Source of the DNA: Phymorhynchus buccinoides
Lineage: Eukaryota > Mollusca > Gastropoda > Neogastropoda > Raphitomidae
Length of the DNA stretch: 64,000 bases
Direction: 5' to 3'
Assembly (NCBI GenBank): GCA_017654935.2
Contig: CM065690.1
Location: 37,515,317 to 37,579,316, forward strand
The notes below the pieces were generated by a model, which was not told the DNA's origin, did no database searches, and was given only the letters and a program-made list of their open reading frames with translations. The position numbers were made by a program, and so were the translations under genes. Shown here in pieces: positions 36,287-47,689 of the stretch (position 1 is the first letter of the stretch; each line of letters opens with the position of its first letter).

Positions 36287-37466
36287 ACACACACACACGC
36301 AAGTTCAATCGGGGAATGCCCATCAGGGGACATAACTGTAATGCGCTGAACGTCCACATGTTGCAAAATGGCGTCTTAAATGGAGCCATGCGCTCATTTT
36401 TCGGAAAATATGAGTGTGATTAGCACTTTCAAAGCATCTTACACGCTCATGTAAAAAAAAAAATAAAAAAAAAGTTAAGGCCTACCTACCTACCTACCAT
36501 AATTTTGGGGCCCTGTTACCTTAACTACAACTTTTTTGTTTGGGCCTAACTAAAAAATGGATAACTCAAAAACACTGGATAACTCACAATAATTGGCGTG
36601 TCCAAATAATCTCTATACATTTTGAAATGTCTTTTTATCTCATAATATTGGCTATCTCGAAATAATATTTCAGTCACTTACATTTTTATTTCAACGATTT
36701 TGACTGTATGCGTAGTTGTTCTTTTTTCTTCTACATTTCAATCTGGATCATGCTATTTTCTTAGCAATTTTTGGTACATTTTCTTTTGAAAGAAAATATG
36801 TATAATGTACATGCATATGTTTGTATGCAATTATACACTTTTATCAATTTAATTTTAAGAATGCCAAGAAATGTTTAACATATCCTATTGTTGGATTCTT
36901 GCTGTAGTTTAACAAATTGAAAACAAAGATATGAACAGCAGTTAGGATAATGATGTTTGTATGTGCAGAAAGCTACACCCAAAGTGACATCCAGAAAGAT
37001 GCAGACAAAACCAGTCAAGCACTGCTTTGCTCAGACCCAAACTTGCCCCATTGAGCTTAGGTCCACTCGTATTGTCTGCCGATCCACCCAAACAGATGCA
37101 GAGATCAAGGCTCAGGACTGCCAGCACACTTCAAAAGAGTGCCAGACTGATCCAATTGGGTGAGTTATTGTTATTCAGCTTAGTCATTAACAGTGCAAAC
37201 CAGCATATAAATTGTGCTGTTCTTCATTTTATAAGCGTAGGAAATGTATAATAATTAATAGAATGATTTACCTCCTCCCATTTTCAAACTGTCTTAAAAC
37301 ATAACAAAAAATAAAGGTCCTTGTATATTAAAATAAAGATTTTTGTGTGTCATTCTTAGTTTCATTTGTTCTTAAATTATGCATTCCTTTGTATATGGTG
37401 TGTGTCAAGTAAAGTCAAATCAAAATTTTATTTCCAGATGGGAACATTGTATAAGCAAAAACATGC

Positions 37467-37541
<75 letters not shown>

Positions 37542-40500
37542 TGCAGGCCTGTGGCAGATGAGCCACACACTGAAGATGAAGAGGTAACTCAGGAAGAAGA
37601 AGGTCCTGACTGTTACAACAACTGCAGGCAGCCGAGGTAACACTAACAGTAGTGTGTCATACGCATATATTTATTAGTTTTTGTGAACACCTTAATTCAG
37701 GGTTACAGTTAGCAATTTCAAATTAAATTGATTTTGTGCTTATATCCAATGATGAATTGGAATTATGTTTGTTTGTTTTGCTTTACTGGAGTATTATTCA
37801 ATAAATTGTTAAATTGTTTATTCATTCACTCAAGTCTTTATTCCAATTATGAAATTGTTTTTATTAAAAAAAAAGTATTATCTCTGGGGGGTTTAAGCAC
37901 AGTAACAGAATGCCTAGTTATGAGCAGTAGATTTTGTTGACTGGTTCATGAGATGCAGCTCTGACATGAAATATATAGCCCAATGAAGGAAATTTCAGTT
38001 TTTAAATTCAAACTTCAAGGTGAAAATCAGCACATCAATAATGTATGCTTGGGTGTGTTTTAATTTCAGTTTTTGCACCACCACAAAGTATTTGAAGTGA
38101 TTCTGTTTGCAAAATATCCTTGAAATGGAATGAATAAATTAAAAAAGCCACAAACTGGGACAAACTTACTTCTTTCCAATGATAGATAGTGCAAAGGAAA
38201 ATAGCAAAAGTGCACCACACAATGCAAAAATGGACCATATTGTATACTACAGTGGAACCTTTTGTATAAGACCTGAAAACATCATCCCAAATGAGGTCTT
38301 TTAATTAATTGGGAGGGAGTTGTTTAATGGAGATAATTTTAATACTTACAAAGAAGGGCAAATGTGCATGGAACACTCAATATTGTTATAATGTGTTGTG
38401 TACTTGTGGTATGCTCATCGCAGTGCATAATCTGTGATATAATGTCCTATTTTAATTCAAATTCATAGAAAAAAAATCTGTTGATGTTATCAACATTCAA
38501 AATGACAGTCAAATATTTTGCAGTCCTTTCATCATTAATATTGCTGTTATTATTGTTAAATCTGAAGTTATGAACTTGTTATATGTCTTTCGTTGATACA
38601 ATTATTTAATTTTGTGATTTCATCTATTACCTACATTTTTAGTTATTACTTAGAATTTAACTTCATTTATATTGTTTTCTTTTATGGCATCCCCCATGGC
38701 TCTGTCCTAGGACCTGTGTATTTTGTATTGTATAATTATGTAACCCCTTTTTCAATATTTTTAAGAATCAGTCTGTAAATCATTATACTTTCGCTGATGA
38801 TAATCAGCTATACATGGATACAACTCTTTCTGATTTTGAACCCACTGTTCAAGGTCTTCAAGGGTATGTCAGTAATGTCTAAACATGTAATTGATGAATG
38901 AAGACAAACTCCAGTTAAATGACAGAAAATCAAGCATCATAATGACTTGTAATAGACTCTCTGTTGACAGGTCCCTATCATCTTTGATAAGGATAGGTGA
39001 CTCAGATATTGATTTTGTTCCTTCTGTCAAAAACCTGGGCGTCACTATCGATTCCAACCTTACAATGAAAACACATGTGAACAATGTCTGCAAAATAGCC
39101 TATCTTCAGACTCGTAAGATAAGTTCAAATCACAACCTCCTTACCACTCAGCAACACAAACTCTGATCTGTTCTGTCTAGGCTAGACTATTGTATCCTTC
39201 TGTTATTGGTTTGCCCGCAGTACTCAATCCATAAAGTTAAGAAAGAATGCAGCTGCAAGATTGATTTTCAAAGCAAAAAAGACATGGCATATCACCCCGC
39301 TACTTCACTGGCTTCCAAGTTCTGCTCAAATTCAGTAAAAAGTGGCATGCCTCACTTTCAACTGTATTAATGGAACTGCCCCTCAGTATCTCACTGACAT
39401 TGTACAAATCTATACTGCAATCCGTCAACTCAGATCTTCCTCCGACTCATGCCTGCTCTCCACTCCTCGTATTAAAACTAAATCTTTCATTGAATCTTCT
39501 TTTTCTCTCATACTCTACTGCCCCAGTCTGGAATAGTTTGCTGCCATATAGTGTTCGACACTCTTCCTCTGTCCAGTCTTTTCAACACTTTTCTGAAACT
39601 ACTCTGAAGAGAGATTAATACATTTATTTCATATCGAGAGAATGAATGAAAAATGGTGTTTTACGTCCTCTCGGTCATAGACACATATGGGACATTTGTA
39701 GATACAAAGATGGTTGGAACAATACTGGAGGCAATGCCCAGAGGCAATGCAACACCAGTAAAGTCCAAAAATGTTGTAACAATACAGATATGTGTAGCAG
39801 TAACCATGCCTCGGCTAAACCTCATCGGCTATGGTATCGGCACAAAATATTTATTTCATATCGACGACGAAAATGGAGTTTTACGTCCTCTTGGTCTGAA
39901 TCAGACACATATGGGACATTTGTAAATACAAATATGGTGGGAACAATACTGGAGGCAATGCCCGGAGGCAGTACGAAACCAGTAAAGTCCCGATTTTTTG
40001 TATTAATACAGATAGCTGTAGCGGTGACCACGCCTCTGTTAAACCTCATCGGCTATGGCACCGCCACAAGTTAGTATAATGATTTATTTCATATCAACAG
40101 TCGCAATCATTTGTCTTAATTGAGACTTAATTATTAAAATGATTATTTTTAATGTTTATATTGATTAATACTTGTCTTCATGTTGATTATTCTTGTCTTG
40201 TCTTTAATGTGTATGTTTATCTGTATGTTAGTGTTTAGGCCTTTGTTCAGCACTTAGAGCACCCTGCAAAGTGAGTTAAGCGCTCTATAAAGAACCAGTT
40301 CATGTATTATTATTATGTGGAAGGGAGTTTATAATGGGGGAGGGGTTCTTGTAAGGGAGGTCCCACTGTATATGTAATGAGAGTGTGTGTATGTGTGTGT
40401 GTGTGCGTGTGTTGCAGGCAACACACAGATAATCTTGAGGAGTTTGAAGAACGGAAGTACATTGTCTGTGAAAGTCAGCTGGAGACACTCCTCAGCGTGT

Positions 40501-43500
40501 GCAGGAAGTGTGCAGAGCCATGCCAAGTGCTGAAGAAGGGAGAGTGTGGCACAAGTGTTGAGTACAACAGCCATTGCCAGTGCGGGTTTATCTTCTCCTG
40601 GGCTTCTCAGCCCTACTCCCAGCAGCTACCCCTGGTAAACCTTGTGCTGGCAGCAGCTTCCTTCTTCGCTGCCTGTTCACCCACACGCCTGCTGGACGTC
40701 TTCAAATTTGCCAACATTGCCTGTTTCGGCAGGCAAACTTACGACCGTATTCAGGGGGCTTACCTGGTGCCTGCAGTACGCTATCTGTGGCGCCAGTGCC
40801 AGGATAAGCTCTTTGTGGCAAGACAAGGCAGGCGTGTGAAGCTGGCTGGAGACGGGCGCTGCGACTCTCCTGGGCATTGCGCAAAGTATTGCAGCTACAC
40901 GCTGATGGATGCGGAGACATCTGAAATTCTCCACGTACAGCTTGTACAGGTAAATCTTATCTTTCTTTGTTAATTGCTCATGCATCCTCCTTTCGCATCA
41001 TCTCATATGCATCAAACTGCCAGTATGCACCTAACTATATTAGTATAAAGTAGAGAAAAATCATGAAGTAATTATACCCAATGTATCCTTCAGCTAAGGA
41101 AAATCTTTCAAAACAATTCTAGAACAAAGGCAGAAGAATGGACCAGTAAGGCAGAAAGATAGTAGATGACAGTAAGCAAAGGAAAAAAGCAGAGTCAAAC
41201 ACAGAACTTCTGGAAAATGGAGGAGCTACCTGGTATTTGTATGAAAGACGCCTGGAATCCCTAAAGGATGGTACAGGTAAGTTTGTTACTATTACTCATA
41301 TTGTTAGTTCTGCCTTACACACATGACCCACTATAGTTTTTCCAAAATGTTATGCTTTATTCCAAATGTCATGGAAACATTGACCAAAAGCATTGACGTT
41401 GACTTACAGTTATGCAACACTTCACGTACTTTTCCAAGTGAACATTTTGTGAATACATACATTAACAATTAAATAACATAATTAGCTGCACAATAAAAAT
41501 AAAAAATAAAAAAATATTACTGTAAGTTAGCCTCTCTCTCTCCTGTCATGATAACATGGCAGAAGTCAGTGTAATCAAAGCACTTTTTGCACATGATTAC
41601 CTAAATGGCAAGTTCTTATGTCAAGAAATATTGTATACATAAAAGAGAGGGGGGAGACATTTCCATAAAACAAACATACTTGCTTTGATTGCTTGAAACA
41701 ACATGCACATGAAATGTGTAGTGGTTGTTGTATTCTGTTGTTTCTAACCATGATTACTACATAGCAAGTTACCTTGTTTAAGATCGTAAAATCTTTTATA
41801 AAATACAACAATGATTAACAACAAACATGGAATCTTCACAAACAAGGAAACTTTGGCTGAGTGAGGGTAGGGCAGGGTTGAAAGGACAAGATATCTTTGT
41901 CATTCATAACTTCCTACTCAGCATGTTTTCAATCGACAAAATTATTCTTTTCTGAATTATCTCATCCTCAGAAACTTTATACTGCTGTTATAAAAAACCA
42001 GAAGCTAAAAATTTTGCCACTTCAAAAACCAGAAGCCATAACATTTCATACTCCTCAAAAATACTGTTTGCACATCAAAACCATGTTTTTTTTAATATTT
42101 TCTGGAAGATTAGCAATTCTAAACATTTAAAGCCAATGTACATTCGTTGGAGTCAACAATGATTGATGCAGCAATAGTGTTTTGGGCGCATATTTCTACA
42201 ATTATTATTAATATTATTTTATTTTTTAAGGAGATCAGAGTTATAATGTCATCCTATGTTGGCCACAGCGTGAGGAACAAAAACGCAAAGCATAGTCCTC
42301 CCATTCACATAGTGGCCCATAGGAATACAAAGGGAATGAGCACCTAGGCCTATTTTGTAATTAACATTCTTTTTGATTATGCTTTTCTCTCTCTCTCTTT
42401 CTCTCTCTCCTCTCTCTCTCTGCGTCTTGGGTCTTCTTCTTGTGTGTCTCTGTGGCTTTTCTCCTTTGCTGGCGGGTTTGGTCAATGTTTTTGTTGTCTG
42501 CTGGCTGGCTGGGCCCTGTACTCATTGCAGAGTTGGCACTTTCTTCCGTTAACTTCGCTGAGGTGGGGCATTACTGCAGTCCTACAGTCGGAGTTCCGTA
42601 TCGCTCATACAGCAATAACGTCTGTGGTCTGCCGCTATGCTGCTTTCTGTCTGTCTAGGCTTCACACTGGCTGAACGTTACACTGCAGGCTGTGGTAGGC
42701 TTGTAGAAAACCGAAGACTGTCCAAAATGATCGCTTTCAATTGTTACTTTCACACCATGCCCTATTTTGCTCATTCCTCAATTAATGGTGTCTCGTCATC
42801 TCTCCTGTTTTTCCTATATATTTCCCCCCCCCCCCCCTTTCTTTTTATTCCTTCGTATACATGCATGCATGTCAGTTCTTAAGTCTCTCTCTCTCTCTCT
42901 CCATGCCGTATGTATTCGGATATTTGGTATCAAACAATTTTATTTTCTTGTGTTTAGTCCGCCATTTTCTTCATCTTCAACTCTGTTTCGAATATTATAT
43001 CTAGGTTCTTGCAGAAACCATATTTGTATTTGGATATGGCTAACTTGGCAATTAGCAGTAAGAGGTTAACTTTCTTCCTCACCAGTGGATTCTGAACATC
43101 AGTTTTTGTTACTCCAAATAAAGCAATTTTTTTCATTTATTTCAATTTGGATATGATGTTCTGTTATGATCAGTTGCTTAACTGAGTTCCAGAATGTTTT
43201 TAGACAGCATTGATAAAAGGCATGTTCTATAAAGTCTATTTTATTTGTGGCACTTAGCCCCATTTTGTTTAATAAGATGTTAGTTGGGTAGATATTGTGG
43301 ACAAATTTAAAATGGAGGATCTTAGTCTTGTTTATCGAAGTACATTCATGTTCGTTAGTAAAGTACTCCTTTAAATCAATGTTAAATTTACGTTGACAGA
43401 ATGGAACAGCTCATAGTTCGTGGTTTTTAAGGTTGTCAAATATGTTTTTAATTTTTTTATTTGTAAGTTTACTTAGCGGTCCTTCACCTGTATTTATTTC

Positions 43501-44641
43501 TACTAGAATTTATTTTTGTTTATGTTTGTTCACCTAGCTGTCTTTTCCAGTCGGTGGACTCTACAAGTATTTGTTGTGTTCTACAGGCTGCTCCTTGCTG
43601 CATTGCATTTCAATGCTAATGCAGGGCGCCAACAGGCCATTACCGAGGAGGGTGAGCTCCAGTGGAGAATCTGCAGACCAAAGGCTGCAAAAGGGGCTGC
43701 AGTCCCCAAACCAGTGAAAGAGAAACAAACAAGAAGTATGATTTATTTATAAAGATTAGTCATTTTATTACCTGTCTCACTGTTACTTTTTCCATCCCTA
43801 AACCTCATGTTCTTTTTATTTATGTAAGGTAAATATGAATATTTAAAAAACATGAATATAATTATGCCACCCTGTCAGGGTTTTTTCTGTCATTCCCCTT
43901 GTCTTTCCTCTGACTCGTCTATTTCCTCCTTTCATTTCATTCTGTCTGTTTAAACTATTTCCCAATGGAGATACTGTGGAGGGCGTGTGGGTATAGTGGG
44001 AATTTTTGGGTGAAAGGAAGGGTCAGTATGAATAGTTTCCCCACCTTCTGGCAGTTCTGTCATAGCAACTTCCTCTTGGACTCTGCCTTTTTCATTTTAT
44101 CAGCTACTATTTTTTCTGACTAATTGGCCCAATTTTCCTGACTTATTTTTAAAAAAATCTTCTGATTAATTTTCTCCTTTGAGCTCTTACAAAATCAGAA
44201 TAGGTTGGCTGCATGCAGCAGGAAAACAAGTGGAAAATGGAAACTAAACACATGTACATGCCTCACCCATTATGGCCTGGGAGTGTTAAAGAATAATGTC
44301 TTAAGTATTTCCGATTACTTTAATAAGCAATTTTTGAATATTAACTTGTCTTTCTTTTGTTCTTAAATGTGTAATCATAGGCATTATTTGCCAGTAGCGC
44401 TATTGTGCATATGAGCTATAGAAATACATCTATGTGTGTTGCAGACTACATAAACGATCTGTTTAAGGCCGTGAAACATCTTCGGCAGAGTTACCCCAGC
44501 TACAAGAGGGCAAGGGACGCCCATCAGGACTACCGGCTGTCGCTACCACAGCCCTTGAGCAGGACAGCACCACCTGTTGACAAGGCAGCTCTTGTTGCAC
44601 AACACCAGGCACGAATCAACAGGATAGCTGCTGAACAGTGA
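34120..44641 (+). CDS. THAP-domain, Kolobok-transposase-like gene (7 exons seen, centre missing)
   Basis: Seven exons with GT-AG borders: 34120-34509, 35889-36053, 36969-37159, 37547-37636, 40418-40949, 43587-43735 and 44445-44641. The first five join in one frame to 456 codons: THAP zinc finger, acidic linker, Ser/Thr-Gln-Thr-rich segment, Cys-rich region, then the GDGRCDSPGH...YTLMD block, which I associate with Kolobok-type transposases (first catalytic Asp). Exons 6-7 join in frame to each other and match the C-terminal part (HFN.N..R.QA, YINDLF). Exon 5 ends in phase 0 but exon 6 needs 2 nt, and the 2.6-kb intron between shows no remaining DDE exons. The gene is therefore either internally deleted or has exons I cannot see. 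No stops in the exons seen. AATAAA at 45133-45138. Confidence 0.8.
35889..36053 (+). CDS. Exon 2: acidic linker of the THAP gene
   Basis: 55 codons, phase 0 to phase 0. Reads VVDDALAESVAAAIPQQEAA and ends VQADVHH before GTGAGT. The acceptor TTTTTTCTAG has a normal pyrimidine tract. Low-complexity acidic and hydrophobic linker, no domain. Confidence 0.8.
36969..37159 (+). CDS. Exon 3: repeated STQT-type linker
   Basis: 63 codons plus 2 nt. Contains AQTQTCPIE, RSTQTDAE and ECQTD, the short repeated (S/A/C)QT(D/Q) words seen in linkers of these THAP/Kolobok proteins. Acceptor ATGTGCAG, donor GG/GTGAGT. Confidence 0.8.
37469..37546 (+). repeat. (TG)n running into the exon 4 splice acceptor
   Basis: TG repeats with a GCGCGCG centre continue to TTGCAG at the exon boundary, so the usual pyrimidine tract is replaced by (TG)n. 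Confidence 0.85.
37547..37636 (+). CDS. Exon 4: short acidic exon
   Basis: 90 nt reading PVADEPHTEDEEVTQEEEGP, then DCYNNCRQP. Phase 2 in and phase 2 out. Donor AG/GTAACA. It keeps the frame between exons 3 and 5, which supports it being real. Confidence 0.75.
37637..38590. other. Intron 4, 5' part
   Basis: AT-rich, no element recognised before the LINE that starts at about 38690. Confidence 0.5.
38690..40315 (+). mobile_element. L2/CR1-like LINE, 5'-truncated, in intron 4 of the THAP gene
   Basis: Begins within the RT at GIPHGSVLGPVYFVLYN (38686-38740), then NHYTFADDNQLYMDTT (38778-38825, FADD catalytic box). Next come DFVPSVKNLGVTIDSNLTMK (39009), the AARLIFKAKK..HITPLLHWLP region (about 39240-39330) and NCINGTAPQYLTDIV (39360-39410). 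The 3' UTR is split by two 230-bp units (39636-40082) and ends with GCGCTCTATAAAGAACCAG and (ATT)n at 40315. Several stops, so inactive. Same strand as the host gene. Confidence 0.85.
39623..40095. repeat. Repeat family B: two tandem ~230-bp units with 13-bp direct repeats
   Basis: TTTATTTCATATC occurs at 39623, 39850 and 40083 (spacings 227 and 233). Between them are two ~85% similar units (by eye) with TTTTACGTCCTC, CACATATGGGACATTTGTA, TGGAACAATACTGGAGGC, AATGCCC, CCAGTAAAGTCC, and AAACCTCATCGGCTATGG. The unoccupied arrangement is seen in the related LINE 3' UTR at 5330-5360. Confidence 0.85.
40385..40417 (+). repeat. (TG)n running into the exon 5 splice acceptor
   Basis: GTGTGTGTATGTGTGTGTGTG continues to GTGTTGCAG at the exon border. 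The acceptor has no C/T tract. Confidence 0.85.
40418..40949 (+). CDS. Exon 5: Cys-rich region and GDGRCDSPG catalytic-type block
   Basis: 532 nt, the largest exon. Cysteine pairs CRKCAEPC and HCQCGF suggest a second metal-binding module. Then LVNLVLAAASFFAACSPTRL, ANIACFGRQTYDRIQ, and KLAGDGRCDSPGHCAKYC with SYTLMDAETSEILHV. The GDGR.DSPG...Y.LMD motif is conserved in Kolobok-type transposases and THAP-bearing relatives; its first Asp is proposed as catalytic. Donor ACAG/GTAAAT, phase 0. The next block expected in the family (DRH.....WH..K) is not found downstream. Confidence 0.88.
41020..41280 (+). repeat. Dispersed repeat family A, copy 3
   Basis: In the intron after exon 5. Carries GGCAGAAGAATGGACC, ATAGTAGATGACAGTAAG and ACACAGAACTTCTGGAAA, as at 24537-24830. 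Confidence 0.7.
41281..42950. other. Intron 5 interior
   Basis: (CT)n patches at 42385-42422 and 42884-42900 and C13 at 42825-42837. I looked here for the missing transposase exons (WH..K, DRH and HN boxes) and found none. Confidence 0.55.
42954..43420 (-). pseudogene. Tx1-like LINE C-terminal fragment
   Basis: The minus strand reads KTKILHFKFVHNIYPTNILL (about 43330-43270), then KKIALFGVTKTDVQNPLVRK and LLLIAKLAISKYKYG. This is the same region as 23500-23860 of the Tx1-like LINE (HYLWQC...LYAKYFIYKCR), diverged and with stops. Antisense within intron 5 of the THAP gene. Confidence 0.6.
43587..43735 (+). CDS. Exon 6: C-terminal Kolobok-like block
   Basis: Reads LLLAALHFNANAGRQQAITE, EGELQWRICRPKAAKGAAVP and KPVKEKQT. 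The HFN.NA.R.QA...G...(W/Y)(R/K)I..PKA.KG.....VK pattern is the C-terminal region of THAP/Kolobok transposases. Acceptor TTCTACAG, donor AGAA/GTATGA. Starts one nt before a codon, so it needs a phase-2 donor upstream. Direct joining to exon 5 would give a stop ten codons later. Confidence 0.8.
43980..44240 (-). repeat. Dispersed repeat family A, copy 4
   Basis: CCCCACCTTCTGGCAGTTCTG, AACTTCCTC and GACTCTGCC match the family. More diverged than the others. Confidence 0.6.
44445..44641 (+). CDS. Exon 7: last exon of the THAP gene
   Basis: Joins exon 6 in frame (1 nt + 2 nt) and reads YINDLFKAVKHLRQSYPSYK, then RARDAHQDYRLSLPQ, ending INRIAAEQ and TGA. YVNDL is the usual next block in the family. 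The acceptor is again TGTGTTGCAG. The tail is basic and Gln-rich. Confidence 0.8.
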
Positions 44642-45138
44642 GCCTTCACAGTTGATTTAGGCATCGTAATGTGTGATAACAGTTGCCTTGTCAACCATTT
44701 CTTCTCAACTTGTCTGGGAATTACTGATATAATCGGACACAAGGAGCACAGCACAGTGGCATCTAGGCATCAACAAACACTTTCTGACTGAAACTATCAA
44801 GTTCACTCTTTCAGTCTATTTCGTCCTGCATTCTGAATCTGTGGAATATATAGTCATCAAAACCTGGACATTTTGAAAAGATGTTTAAAAATGTAAAAAT
44901 ATTGATCGTTGTTCATTTGTATCTAAAAACATGACATTGGACTTTACTCAGAGAATATTACACAGGTGCAAAACTCATGATTGTGTTTAGCATTGAGCTC
45001 TACACAGTTACAAATGCTGTATTAAACTTTGTTCTTTTTAAACCTTTTGCTGTGTTATTAAATGTTGTTTTTTTAACTGAAAATGCAGTTTCAATATTTA
45101 TAAAACTGATATTAATAAGACTGACAAGATGTAATAAA
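44642..45138 (+). promoter_or_regulatory. 3' UTR and poly(A) signal of the THAP gene
   Basis: Continuous AT-rich sequence after TGA. AATAAA at 45133-45138, with an earlier ATTAAA near 45021. Confidence 0.5.
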
Positions 45139-45910
45139 GATATTTCAAATTGATAGGATTATGTACAGAACGTCTACTGTATTTCACACAAAGACCAGTT
45201 TAATATGCCTGTTCAAGAATAGATAATTGATACATGTATAATGAAAACAAAGTGGTTTTCTTAAAGACTATAATACTGTGTTTGTTGAGTTTTTTTGTGC
45301 TAACGTCTCATCAGCACTGAAAGTTTACATTAATGAGGAAACATAGACCTGAAAATGTTTATACTGATGGATGATTCAGGGGCCATGCTAAAACTTTATT
45401 AATATTTTTTTTCATTTTAAAATTTATTCATGCCTGTATGAACCAAATTGATATCTAAGTTTGTCAAATCTGCCCCTCCGCACACACAAAATGGGTGGCA
45501 CTGCGCTGGCAGCATAATTGCTCTAGAAATGAGCAGCATGAGATACACAGAGATCAGAGTATGTGACATTAACCCTGTCACTGCCAATGTCGCATTTATG
45601 CACCACAATGGTTTAATACCCATGTCACTAAAAGGCATCAAATCAGGGCCTGTTATCTGAAGACCCTATTTTCTTAATTTTGGGAGGTAAGGATAGGTCT
45701 AATGTTATACATTTCACAGATAAATTCCCAATACATGTACTGCAGATAATTTTTATTTCTTCCCTGTTCAGTTTAATGGTATTGTTTTGATTAAAACATG
45801 ACTGGTGGCGAAAGGGTTTTAAATACCACATGCTGAAAAAAGGGGTGGGGTTGGGGTGGGTATGTGGGAACTTTGTAGGAAGCCGAGTTTTGTGTGCTCT
45901 TGGACTAAAG
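45139..45910. other. Gene-free stretch
   Basis: Nothing supportable. A GGTGGGG-rich patch at 45840-45862. Confidence 0.5.
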
Positions 45911-46198
45911 TAAAAGTTCCTGAAGACTGGGTCTTCCTGTCTTCCTGGGGATGGGTGATGATGAGTAGACTGGGGATGAGTGATGATGAGTAGACTGGGT
46001 CCCCTGTCTTCCTGTGATGAGTAGACTGGGTCCTCCTGTCTTCTGGGGGATGAGTGATGATGAGTGATGATGAGTAGACTGGGGGATCCTGTCTTCTGGG
46101 GGATGAGTGATGATGAGTAGACTGGGTCCTCCTGTCTTCTGGGGGATGAGTGATGATGAGTAGACTGGTTCTTCATCTTCCTGGGGATGAGTAGACAT
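45911..46198. repeat. 43-bp minisatellite, left block
   Basis: Units like AGACTGGGTCCTCCTGTCTT + CTGGGGGATGAGTGATGATG + AGT, about seven, some deleted. The long antisense ORFs (His-Ser-Ser-Pro repeats) are translation of this repeat. Confidence 0.9.
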
Positions 46199-46199
46199 A

Positions 46200-46380
46200 A
46201 TAATAGAGGTTTATAAAATTGTGCATGGTTTGCATGATTCCCCAACTACTGCACCTCTTTTCCACTTATCTAGTCATAATACTACTCAGGGACACAATTT
46301 TAAACTAACCCAAACACTAACCAACACCAGACAGTTTCATTCATTCTTTACTAATAGAATAACAAATTTAAAGAGAACTG
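46200..46380 (+). pseudogene. LINE C-terminal fragment (plus strand)
   Basis: Reads EVYKIVHGLHDSPTTAPLF, then TTQGHNFKLTQ and FHSFFTNRIT. This corresponds to the (D)LI.V(F/Y)K(I/L)..G......F.....RG......(F)F..R....WN block at the C-terminus of CR1-like proteins. It stops at 46380 where the opposite-strand RT begins. Confidence 0.65.
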
Positions 46381-47520
46381 AATGCTGGGACATGATGTCT
46401 GAAAAAGGAAAAGTGTAGAGAACAAATAGAACAGGTCCCAGGACTGATCCCTGTGGCACACCACAGGAAACAGAGGCTGGGGCAGAGTTGGTGTCCTGAA
46501 TGGAAACAATCTGGGTATGGTTAGAAAGATAAGAGGTGAACCACTGGAGAACTGTACCACTGATGCCGAAGACAGATTCCAAACGAGAAAGAATAGTGTT
46601 GTGGTCAATGGTATCAAACGCTGCTGAAAGGTCCAAAAGAATCAGAACTGAGTTTTCCTTCATCAAGAGAAAGAAGAAAATCATTAACAACCTTTACTAA
46701 AGCAGTTTCAGTACTGTGACCTGGTCTGTAAGCTGACTGAAAAGGATTGAATAAATCATTAGAATTGAGATGGTCGGAAAGCTGTGATAGAACAATCTGT
46801 TCTATGATCTTTGACAAACAAGATAAATTTGAGACAGGTCTGAAATAAATTATTGTGGTCTAGTGAGGGCTTTTTTAGTACAGGTTTGACAATAGCAGTT
46901 TTGTAGACATCAGGAAAGAGACGACAGTGAATCATTGATTATTTTGGTTAGTACAGGTAATACAACATCCAAACATTCATACAGCTGAGACGTGGGAATG
47001 GGGTCAAGGTCACATGTTTTGGGTGCAGACTTTTTCAAGATCTTCAACACATCTTCTTCGGTGACAGGAGAGAAGTGAGAGAGTGAACTGCCAGTGAAAG
47101 GTTTGCCTAGTGGTTGAGAATCTGTCAGCTGTTTATCAAGTTCATTTCTGATTGTTTCAACTTTCTTGCAAAATAAATCAGAAAATATGTTAGGCAGAGT
47201 GGAAGGAGGATAGATAGTGGGCAGTTGGGAAGATTTTGTGCGAGCAGACAGGCTGTTAGTAATACGATAGTTATTTGCTGGATTTGGCCTCAGAGATCTT
47301 GCTAGTGTAAAAAAGAGTCTTAGCTTTGCCAACAAGAAAAGAAACAAAGTTCTTAGCTTTAGTGTGGATTTGTTTGAGAACAGTCAGTCCACCCTTTCCC
47401 TGCTCCTCCGCTCGTCTCCACTGGTCCTCCGTACGTCTCCGCTCCCTCTTTGCTTCCAAAAGCTCGTCACCCAGAAGCCCGAACCAGGGACTGGTGGCCT
47501 TTAAAAATCGGATTGACAAA
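46381..47520 (-). pseudogene. L2/CR1-like LINE reverse transcriptase, internal fragment
   Basis: From 47519 down: SPWFGLLGDELLEAKRERRR, LFCKKVETIRNELDKQL, SHFSPVTEEDVLKILKKSAP, KTCDLDPIPTSQLYECLD, SKIIEQIVLSQLSDHLNSND, FQSAYRPGHSTETAL, LLDLSAAFDTIDHNTILSRL (catalytic Asp) and SCGVPQGSVLGPVLFVLY. The FADD box and everything beyond is missing. Pieces lie in several frames. It splits the minisatellite into two blocks. Confidence 0.85.
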
Positions 47521-47689
47521 ATATACTTTTTCTACAAATTTGGATGTATATAAAAAACAAAGCTAAGTGTTAGTATACACTCAAGCCAAAATAAATCCAC
47601 GGGCAAATAAAATATTTAAAAAACAATTGATATTTGATACAAAAATCACCACTGATGAGGGCAAAAGGCTTATAGCCTATAGCCTTATG

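Noticed and set aside
40574..40985. Other-frame ORFs over THAP exon 5
   Set aside because: Shadows of the real exon, which is fixed by splice phases on both sides.
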